The position numbers and the translations under genes are program-made. Below the pieces are notes generated by a model. That model worked only from the letters and a program-made list of their open reading frames with translations, was not told the origin of the DNA and did no database searches. From assembly GCA_905221605.1 (NCBI GenBank), contig CAJNDS010002317.1:126001-190000 (forward strand): DNA of 64,000 nucleotides. Direction: 5' to 3'. The DNA comes from Symbiodinium natans. Its lineage: Eukaryota > Sar > Dinophyceae > Suessiales > Symbiodiniaceae. Shown piece by piece: positions 46,656 to 54,900 of the stretch; position 1 is the first letter of the stretch, and the number at the start of each line of letters is the position of its first letter.

Positions 46656-47237
46656 TCATTTCGAACTTGTAGTTGAGGTAGTCCACGATGTAGCTTCATT
46701 CGTTCCTTCCTGCTTTTCCTTCGAACTGGTAGATGAGGTAGTCCACGATGTAGCTTCTCCTTCCTTTCCTTCTTTCGAACTTGTAGTCGGCGTAGTCCAC
46801 GATGTAGTTTCCTGAAGATGCCCTTCACGGCGAAGTTCTGCTTCCAACTCTCTATCCTTTCTTTCCTTCTCTGCGTCGTTCTCCTCGTTGTCTTCTTCCT
46901 CTTCTTCTTCTTCCTGGGTGTACCACTTCACGAAGTCTTCAAGGCTTTCGATTCTTTCCTTCAAGTCTTTGACGATCTCCTTCACCTCGTCTTTGGCTTC
47001 TGCTTCATTTTGCTTGATCTCCTTCACAATGTTCTTGATCTCTTCCGTTTCCTTCTTGTAGTCGGCCAAGATCTTTTGGGTTGCTTGACTTTCCTCTGCC
47101 AAACGACTCATGTTCATGCTGCTTTCCTGCAAAGAGATGGAGACACTTTCCATGGACTCGCTGCGTTCCTGGCGTTTCCAGGATCTCACGCAGTTCCTGC
47201 ACCAACTGGTTGAAGCTGACGTCTTCTCCAGTGCCAC
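46656..47237 (-). CDS. outer element 3' accessory frame, N-terminal coiled-coil part
   Basis: Open for 193 codons from 47237. The convincing part starts near SMESVSISLQESS (about 47160) and forms a coiled coil (QKILADYKKETEEIKNIVKE and on to DLKERIESLEDFVKWYTQ), then an acidic run, then about three copies of a 20-residue unit around EATSWTTSTTSSK (46830-46660). It ends at TGA (46656-46658), but the same frame stays open for hundreds of codons beyond, so the TGA probably interrupts one accessory gene of about 630 codons. Upstream of 47160 the better reading switches to the frame ending the RNase H block (MSGTGEDVSFNQLVQELREI), so a frameshift, programmed or mutational, lies at about 47155. Confidence 0.6.
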   Translation of the reverse strand: MALEKTSASTSWCRNCVRSWKRQERSESMESVSISLQESSMNMSRLAEESQATQKILADYKKETEEIKNIVKEIKQNEAEAKDEVKEIVKDLKERIESLEDFVKWYTQEEEEEEEDNEENDAEKERKDRELEAELRREGHLQETTSWTTPTTSSKEGKEGEATSWTTSSTSSKEKQEGTNEATSWTTSTTSSK

Positions 47238-48552
47238 TCATGGCTACTACAGGTTTCCTAGCTCTTCTACTGGGCTCTCTACAGTGTTCCTGCTCTACTT
47301 CTACAGCTTGACTGCTGCACTCGGAATGCGGCGAATTTCCTACTCCTACTCTCTCTTCACAAACGGTTCCTACTTCACATGCACACATGTTTCCTGAATG
47401 AAGACTGTTCCTACAACAAGACATGACTGTTCCTAACGCAAAGTCACTCGTGTCAGAAATGCACATGACGTCCTGCTCACATGCTCTCATGACTGACATG
47501 TCTGTTCCTGAAACTTTTCCTGAACCCTCAAAAACAAAACCTTCTGAAATTCCTGCAATGGTTGAAAACATCAAAGCTGCAAACGCGAATGTTCCTTTGC
47601 TCTTAATCAACCTCACAGTAGCCTTAGCTTGTTCCTGGGTTCGGTGGTCTTTGAGCTCTTGTTTTCCTACGGGTTCGTTGTCTTCAGTTTGGAATCCTAG
47701 CCAATGCAAAAGAAGTTTGATACGCTTTCTTGACAAGGGCTTAGTTCCTATATCGGCGGTGTTATCCTTGGTCCCTACTGGGTGCACGCTAACGGTTCCT
47801 TGTTTGTGGAGGTCTTGAAGAAACAAGGTCCGGATTTGCAAATGTTTGACTCTTCCTACTCCCTGCCGAGTGACGATACCTCGGGCCGCCGAAGAATCAA
47901 GATGCAAATGCACTACACAACGTTTTCCTGTCAAGAACTGAACTGCTTCCTTCAACAGAATTGAATCTGATGCTGCCGATGCTGCGGCGTAGTACTCTGC
48001 TTCACCAGAGCTGAGCGAGACTGTCTTCTGGCTTCGAGAGAAACTATAGATCACCTGTCCATCCAGAAAAACGTTTCCTGCGCTGGCTGATCTACGAGTA
48101 TCTTTCTTTCCTGCCCAATCACTGTCGCTGAATACCTCTAGAAGATGATACTCTTTGGGCTCTACTCCAGTGAAATCATAGCTACCGTTCCTGATACTCT
48201 CATGAAGATTGCTGAGGCCTCTAGGGGTCTTCCTGTACACAAGATGATAGCCTTCTGTCTTAGACATGTACTGCACAAGATGAATCAAGTGTTTCCATGA
48301 CCCATACGTAGGTTCCGACATCGTTGACGCTAGTCCACGAACTGCGAACTGCAAATCCGGTCTATCCTGGCCTACATACAGTAAGATTCCTACACACTTT
48401 CGGAATGATGCTGCTTGTTCCTGGTCAAGACTGTTGGTGTGATCGGCTTCCTGGCTTTCATGGGTGCAAGGAGTTGGCTTTGAAGCTGTGCTCTTGAGCT
48501 TGAGTTCTTCCTTGAGCTTGATGAGATACTTCGGGTCACTTTTGATGCGCAA
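47005..48552 (-). CDS. outer element RT C-terminus and RNase H
   Basis: The 515-codon frame starts after a frameshift from the RT block. Residues 1-115 are the RT connection (FRKCVGILLYVGQDRPDLQF, SKTEGYHLVYRKTPRG). RNase H follows with its four acidic residues in place: EVFSDSDWAG (about 48130), SLSSGEAEYYAA (about 48010), LHLDSSAARGIVTRQGVGRV (about 47900) and NTADIGTKPLS (about 47755). After RNase H come a hydrophobic span (FAFAALMFSTIAGISEGF, about 47595-47540) and a Cys-rich stretch. The last 50 codons (from about 47155) are out of the likely real frame. RNase H removes the RNA template during reverse transcription. Confidence 0.85.
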   Translation of the reverse strand: MRIKSDPKYLIKLKEELKLKSTASKPTPCTHESQEADHTNSLDQEQAASFRKCVGILLYVGQDRPDLQFAVRGLASTMSEPTYGSWKHLIHLVQYMSKTEGYHLVYRKTPRGLSNLHESIRNGSYDFTGVEPKEYHLLEVFSDSDWAGKKDTRRSASAGNVFLDGQVIYSFSRSQKTVSLSSGEAEYYAAASAASDSILLKEAVQFLTGKRCVVHLHLDSSAARGIVTRQGVGRVKHLQIRTLFLQDLHKQGTVSVHPVGTKDNTADIGTKPLSRKRIKLLLHWLGFQTEDNEPVGKQELKDHRTQEQAKATVRLIKSKGTFAFAALMFSTIAGISEGFVFEGSGKVSGTDMSVMRACEQDVMCISDTSDFALGTVMSCCRNSLHSGNMCACEVGTVCEERVGVGNSPHSECSSQAVEVEQEHCREPSRRARKPVVAMSGTGEDVSFNQLVQELREILETPGTQRVHGKCLHLFAGKQHEHESFGRGKSSNPKDLGRLQEGNGRDQEHCEGDQAK

Positions 48553-50113
48553 CTCATGATTAGTGGTACGTAAATTTCCTCTTGAGGAATCTAATGGTCT
48601 GAAGCGACTCTCCTACTGCAAGTTCTTGCTCAGTGAGAAAAGGGCCTTCGATCTTGAGTTCATAGATTTTGCCTAACATGTTCAGAACTGGCACAAGGCT
48701 CCTATTCTTTCCTGCTGCTTGAATGTCGTCTACGTGTACAACAAGAATACTCTTCATCTTGTCACGAAACAAAGTTGGACATGCAACACACCTGTCAAAA
48801 TCCTGTTCCTGCAAAGTGCTTGCAAAGTGGTCACTCCACAACAATGCTGCATCTCTCTGTCCTGGAAGTACACGCAAGAGTAACAAACCTTCGTTCCTGC
48901 AGTTGGGATCTTCTTCTCCGAAAAGCTCTACATATTCCTTTGGGAATTCACACGCTGTCCTGTTCCTTTGGGGTACCTGAAGGAATGCGTCCTTCACATC
49001 TACAGAATACAATGCGTATTCCTGCTGCAATCCTAGTACCGGGATCAGTCTCACCAGCGAGGCGCTCGTCGCTGGACTGAACGTGTCTACCAATCGAGCT
49101 CTACGAATCCACCGGTTTCCTCTAAATCTCCAGTCAAACACAAACTTCGTGGTAAGCCACTTGGTTCCTACGTCTCTCTCTTCGTTTCCTTCACAGTTCT
49201 CTCCTCTCTCTTCTTCTCTCTCAAGTTCCTGCAAAGGGACTCGGTCTACTGCTTTCATGTCCTTGAGACGATCGATCTCGGTGACCATCGCTTCTCGATC
49301 CAAGACTCTGAGTTCCTCCTCTGAAAGTTCTGGAGGTCCTGCATCTTCACTTGTGAAAATGTCCTGCTCTTCATCTGAGTCACCAATCTCAGAATAGGTG
49401 TCTTCCCAGAAAATGTCGTCAGTTCCTGCTTCAGGAAGTTCCTCGTCATTGTGCTCAAAAACTCTTCCTACGTTGAAAGGTGGATACTTCTTAGTTGGGG
49501 AATCCAGCTTCGGGATCTTGGAACCTGTTCCTACATCTTCAAACTGTGCTTTCCTAAGCTGTGGAGGTCCTCGTGCTGTGAGAAGTTCACTCAACATTGC
49601 ACTGCCTGGCAAAAGTTCCTCAGACTCACCATCAGAAACATCCATACCTGGCTCTTTTTCCTGGGGACTGCTTGAAGACGAAGGATCACTAGACAACACA
49701 TCTGACGCTGCTTCAGGTCCAGCTTCTTCAAGATCTTGTTCGGCTTTCCTCTTTTGGGCTGCTTGGTGCTGTTTGGCTTTACCTGCTAAATATGTCGTCC
49801 TTGGGATCACTGGTCCTGGCTTCTCACCAGAATCCCCGCCTTGGATGACAACTGCCTCAGATGGACACTGAGGTCCTGAAGGTTTGTCCTGCACTGCTTG
49901 GTCCTGTTCAACGGGCTCACCCATGATCTGTGCCATTACTGGTTTTGGTCCTGGAAGGCTTTTCTTGGGAACTACTCTGGTTGCTAGAGCGGTGTGCTTC
50001 ACTTCCCATGAATGGATTCCTACACTGCTGATTGCCTTGGCGTCGACATGTTCAGGGCAACGCTTTGCACTTCTGCTAGTTTTGATACCATCCATGTGCC
50101 AAGTGATGTACAA
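48553..50113 (-). pseudogene. outer element reverse transcriptase (frameshifted)
   Basis: A frame of 517 codons from 50113. The first residues (YITWHMDGIKTSRSAKR) are the end of the integrase module; a Ser/Glu-rich linker follows (about 49850-49250), then RT: TKFVFDWRFRGNRWIRRARL, DTFSPATSASLVRLI, YSVDVKDAFLQVPQ (Asp near 48995) and ILVVHVDDIQAAG (the Asp pair near 48730). The usual AREF-type residues between RARLV and DTFSP are missing, a small deletion. The frame ends at TAA near 48560; one base difference would join it to the RNase H frame. At the left of the integrase join, a 7-base tandem duplication (ACTTGTA twice, about 50110-50124) causes another frameshift. Confidence 0.85.
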
Positions 50114-50199
50114 GTTACAAGTCGTTGTCAGACTTTCCTAAGAACACTCCTCTCAACCACAAAGGATCACCTTTCCTGCTACTCTTCACGCCTGTCCTG

Positions 50200-51116
50200 T
50201 TAGCCAACACCATCAAACTCTCTCCAAACTCTGCCAAAGTTCCTTGAAACGGGCGACCTGAAATCCACTCGTAAGGGGTCATCCCTGCCTGAGTGCCAAT
50301 GATACCTATTGATTACCCAGCTGGCATGTCGAAATGCCCAACTGAAGATCGGATGCGTGTGTGCAACAAGAATTCCTGCATGCTCTTCCATGCCTTTGAT
50401 CAAAGTCAGAGCTTGCCTACGGACGGTTTGGATAGCTCGTTCAGCCATGCCGTTGGTTTCCTTTTGTCCTGACACTGCATCTTGCAAGACTGTTCCTAGT
50501 CCTAACGATGATCGCTGCTTCTGAATGACCTGCTTGAGCTTCTTCATGGTTCCTTCGTTGTCGGCTTTCAGGTTGATGGCTCCATACTGCAGTTGAGTGC
50601 TCATGTACGTAACTCCTTCAGCTAGATGATCAATCAGGCCTTTGCCTTTAGATGCTGTGGGAATACAGACAACATTCCTACTCCAAGAGTCAATGCACAC
50701 AAGACATACTGCAGACACTGGTTCATCGTAGCTAGTACCTGTGAAGCAAAAATCCATACAGAACGTGGGTCTCGATGATCTTTCCTTTTCAGGATTCTCT
50801 CTAGGATGAGGCGACTCCTTTCCTTTACACGCAACACAAACCGGACACCATGATGCATATGGCAGATGCGTCAAGTTGTGAACTGCTACCTCTTCAGGTG
50901 GCGGCATCTTTTGGTCCTTGAGTGGTTCGGCAATAGCGTATTCCTGATACCTTTTCTGGGACGTGCTAAGTTCGTGGGTCCTCTCAGCTTCCATGACAGT
51001 CCTACTGAGTCTTCTAAGAATGTCCTGCTTTGAACCAAACTTAGATACACCAAATTCGGTGCAAAGTCCTTTCAGGGTCTTCAGGCTGCTTTGCTGGTTG
51101 TACTCATACCCATTGT
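50200..51116 (-). pseudogene. outer element SAP-like segment and integrase (frameshifted)
   Basis: Directly left of the inner element, codons HNGYEYNQQSSLKTLKGLC lead into FGSKQDILRRLSRT, a SAP-like helix pair. Integrase follows: zinc-binding HNLTHLPYASWCPVCVACKG (H-x3-H...C-x2-C, about 50882-50826), then DDE residues at CMDFCF (about 50755), KADNEG (about 50565) and NGMAERAIQ (about 50445), and NRYHWHSG near 50300. A Met at 50994 opens the uninterrupted part, but coding clearly starts upstream. Near 50290 the frame shifts: expected sequence (TPYEWISGRPFQGTLAEFGE) is read in another frame. It inserts element DNA into the host genome, but this copy cannot be functional. Confidence 0.85.
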
Positions 51117-51121
51117 GGTTG
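51117..51121. repeat. target-site duplication, left copy (GGTTG)
   Basis: GGTTG directly precedes the TG of the left LTR. The same five bases directly follow the right LTR at 59980-59984. Five-base duplications are normal for Ty1/copia integrases. Confidence 0.95.
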
Positions 51122-51256
51122 TGCTAAACTTCAAGTCGCTCTTTTTCCTTGAACCGGTAAAAGCGCTGTCGGTAAAACATGAGTCACAAATCCACACATG
51201 CTCATCAACCCTTTGGGTTGGTAGGTGGGGTTCCCAGGTAGTAGAAAAACTTTACA
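51122..51256 (-). repeat. 3' LTR of the inner element (135 bases)
   Basis: Starts TGCTAAACTTC and ends AACTTTACA on the plus strand, with canonical TG...CA ends. It matches the right LTR base for base by eye. This is short for an LTR, and I cannot point to a promoter within it. Confidence 0.95.
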
Positions 51257-51266
51257 CCCCGCCTTG
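51257..51266 (-). other. polypurine tract of the inner element
   Basis: The minus strand reads AAGGCGGGG directly before the TGTAAAG start of the 3' LTR. Same core as in the outer element. Confidence 0.75.
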
Positions 51267-51506
51267 ATGTTGTGCGAACTGTAAGCTCAACATCACTCTA
51301 CAGTAACGGGTTTGTAGAAACTGTACAGGTATGTCGTTGGGCTCATCTGGTATTGTGCGATGGCCTCGTTGTGCTCTCCCTATTGGAGTCCTTGCACTCG
51401 GTGAAAACTGTTCCCACTGCTTCCTCGTGGGTAACACTTCGCTCAGGTAAGCTTGTACTCGTTGTAGCTCACACTGTACGGAAAAGTGAAACATTCCATC
51501 ATTCAC

Positions 51507-51902
51507 TCACATGGTCCCGGGCCTGCAATTGCCACAAGGACGGTAGTGCAATCTCGCATGCACTGCTGCACTGTAAGTGAATCTCTCTGACCTTTGCACA
51601 TCTGCACATGTAGGTCGGTGGTACCTCTTGCCATGAGGCGTGTACACATACTGGGGTTGTGCTCGTAGCTGTTCGTCCACATCCTGTGCCATAGGAATGA
51701 TATTAACCATTCCCCATTCTTGAAATCGCCTTGCAAGCTCTTCGTCATTCACATGGATTTGGCTTGCTGGTACTGTACTGATTCCAGGCATCCCATTACC
51801 ACTGCCTGTCGCTGAATCCTCTGGTGCATCACGGAAATACATATTGACTGCCCTTGCTGTACGTTGAACATCATCCTCATCGGGCGGACAATACTTTTGC
51901 AC
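51507..51902 (-). CDS. inner element 3' ORF, C-terminal part with Cys/His zinc-type motif
   Basis: This frame continues the membrane-segment frame after a 2-base gap. It encodes KYCPPDEDDVQRTARAVNMY, a linker, IHVNDEELARRFQEWGMVNI, and ends in YTPHGKRYHRPTC followed, 21 residues later, by HYRPCGNCRPG. The spacing H-x3-C...C-x2-C with YHRPxC and YRPCxxC resembles the small Ada-like zinc-binding modules found at the end of some nuclease and DNA-uptake proteins. That comparison is from memory of motif shape, not a search. The stop (51507) lies 250 bases before the 3' LTR. The function of the tail is unknown; it could bind nucleic acid. Confidence 0.6.
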   Translation of the reverse strand: MQKYCPPDEDDVQRTARAVNMYFRDAPEDSATGSGNGMPGISTVPASQIHVNDEELARRFQEWGMVNIIPMAQDVDEQLRAQPQYVYTPHGKRYHRPTCADVQRSERFTYSAAVHARLHYRPCGNCRPGTM

Positions 51903-54900
51903 AAATCTTCGAATAGTGAATTCCTCCTGCGGTTCCTGTGGTCCTTCTTCCTCCGGTTCCTGTGGTCCTTCTTCCTGCGGTTCCTGTGGTCCTTCTTCCT
52001 GTGGTTCCTGTGGTCCTTCTTTGCGGTTCCTGTGGTCCTTCTTCCTGTGGTTCCTGTCGTCCTTCTTCCTGTGGTTCCTGTCGTCCTTCGTTCACCTTCT
52101 GCTCGACCATGTAGAACAAGAGTAAAGCGAAAATTCCTCCTAGTAGCACACTGAAAAGAATAATCCATCCACTCACTTCCTTCACATAGATGAAAACAAA
52201 TTCTCGTCGCTCTAGCCGTCTTGCTTCCACGCTCACTCAACAAAGTTGCACGTAGTGCTCGAACTTGGCTTCGGCAAACTTCACCTGCCACATGTTCCAT
52301 TGCTTCTTCTTTCCCATAACGCTCATGACTTTCTCCATTCCACACCATGGCTCCAATATGGTACATGAGAAATCTCCTTCGAGATACTCCTAAGCGCTTT
52401 GTATTCAAGTCGGCAATGTTTAATTTGGTAGGCACTGGCTTTGCTTTGAAGCTGTTGTTCTTCACCCCTCGCTGAAGCCATAATACTCTCAGATCGATAT
52501 GTTTGAGTCCTCCGACTCCTGTTCGCATCATCCATTGTCTTCCCGCACTTGAATCCATCCGGATCTCCACGAGTAACTTTCCTGCAAGAAACATCCACAA
52601 CTTCTTCAGTAACATCGCTTCTGATGCTCCTCCTGAGCATGCTAGCACTTCGGACTCTGCCGAACTTAAAGCTGTAGCTTTCTGGGTCCTGCTATACGAA
52701 AGTACTGGCACTGCATTCACACACACAATCACTGATGATGTAGACCATCTCGCTTCACGGTCTGATGCCCAATCTGCATCCGTGAATACTTCCATACTGT
52801 GTGTTCCCTTCTTTTCTTCGTCTTCTTCTTCTTGCTCTTCTCTTTGATAGATCGCATCCATCATCTTGTTTCCAACCTTTGTGTACTTCAGTAGGAATCC
52901 CAGTTGCTCTGTTCCTTGCACATAGAGCAAAGCTTGTTTCAAACAGGTTAACGCTTGTTCCGTTGGCTTCGACATCTTACTTGCCAAACACTTCGTCACA
53001 TGCTGCAAATCCCATCGGTCTTGGGAAATGTACAACAGTGTTCCCAACGCTGAACGAAACTTCTTGCACTCGTTCTCCTCCAGTTCTTTGGAATTGTCCA
53101 CTGTTCCAATCAGCTGGTGCTCTGGGGTTTGTCTTGGCTTTCGGTTCCCCAGCTTGTAGAGTCCTCTAAGCTTCTCGTAGTGCTTCTTCGACACTGTCAC
53201 CAAAATTCCTTCTTCAAGGAACTCATAGGTCCTCTTCAGGTAATGAAGCTGTTCTCCCGATCCCCGGCGGGATGGGAACGGTCCCTCAACTGTGAGCTTG
53301 AAAAACTTCTCTAGCTCGCATATCAGCCATTTTCCTTCGCCTTTTGCACCTGCAACTAGCTCGTCGTCGACATGAATCGACACTGCAATCTTCTTCACTC
53401 GGTGCTTCAAGATTGGGGGTATCCCAACAAATTGCTCAAATCCCAAACGCTTCAAAATCTCAACCAAATGGGTAAACCATTGTTCTGCCGCTGATCTTTG
53501 CCCTGGCAGACACTTCTCCACTTTCCATACGTGGTCTTCATCCAAACCAAGTAGTGTTCGAATCCACGGTGAGATATCAGCATACATCAGAGCTTTCTGC
53601 GTGACTTGCAAGAATGCGTCACGAATGTCAAGAACTGTAAGCTCCCAATTGTAGATGAGATGAAAAAGAAACATCATTCGCACTGCTGCGTGTCCTGACG
53701 TAGGACTAAAAGTCTCCTCCGTGCTCTGGGCTCCCGCACGGAATTCCCGACACACAATTCTGCATCTACGCTTCCAAACTCCATCTCTCTTTCTCCAATC
53801 GAAAACTGTCCTTAGTGTCAGAAACTTACCTTCCTCTGAACACTCTTCCTTCTTGATCGTCTTCACAACCTTCATGTTGGCGAGTTTGTCAAGTTCAGCT
53901 TTTCCTGCCTCTGCATCCAATCTTTCAAGTTCCTCTTCGCTGACTTTCGGTGGTCGATCCTCATCTTCTTCTTCTCCTTCACTATCCGCTTCATATTCCT
54001 CTTCGCATTCCTTCCAGACTCTTTCTTCCCAAAGGTCATCTTCATGATATCCTGTTTCGTCTTCCTGTTCTTCTACCTGTCCGGCGTACAACGGTGGAAA
54101 TAGACTTCCTTTCGGACTTCCAGGATCAGCACTTGTAGGTGAACTTTCCGCAGTCTTTTGTTGCTTCGTTGGTGGCTCCTCAGCATCTGCTGTTTTACTA
54201 GCTTTCGCAGGTTCCTCTCTTTCTTCTCCTTCAGTTTCTCTCTTTTGTCCCCCGCCTTGGTTGGAATCCGTTGATGAACTTCGAGGTGTAGGTTGACCAC
54301 TGCTCAGCAATAGATCACTGATTGTGTCATGCTTTGAACTTTCCACATCAGATCCTGCTTCATCTCCTGCTGGCTCTGGCTCATTTTCTCCTCCTTCTTT
54401 CTCTTTGCCTGGTTCTTCCACGATTCTCGGTAACGGTGCCGCATGCGCGGTGTGCCCTAGCCTTGGGGCTTTCTTCGTCCAAGGAGAACCCTGAAGTTGA
54501 AGGGTCTCACGTGCGCGCCACGCTGGTTGTGTGCGCCGCACAGATCTTGACGTAAAGATCCCATCTTTTGACGTAATCACGTCCATGTCCCGGTCGTCCT
54601 TTCCAACCCATATTCCTCCTGTCCACAAGGATCGATTCTTCACTCCTCCAGGCTTGGCCAGACCAAACACATACTCTCCGAAGGGTAAAATCTGCCCTTG
54701 GTATGGTCTCCCGTAGACCAATTGGAAAGCTGTACTCTGCGTCCCTGAGTGTAGGTGGTACCTGTTGAACAACCATGCTGCGTGGTGAATTGCCCACGCT
54801 CGTAAAGCATGATCTTCAGGAATCTTTTCCCCAATCCGATCCTCGACCATTTCAATCATCGTGAGGCTTTGTCTCCTGAGGTTCTGAATGTGGCGTTCCA

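Noticed and set aside
48723-49871. Plus-strand frames of 85 to 157 codons over the outer RT
   Set aside because: Shadows of the clearly coding minus strand.
51507-52236. A retroviral envelope gene
   Set aside because: Position and one membrane span are suggestive, but there is no signal peptide, glycoprotein-like ectodomain or fusion motif.
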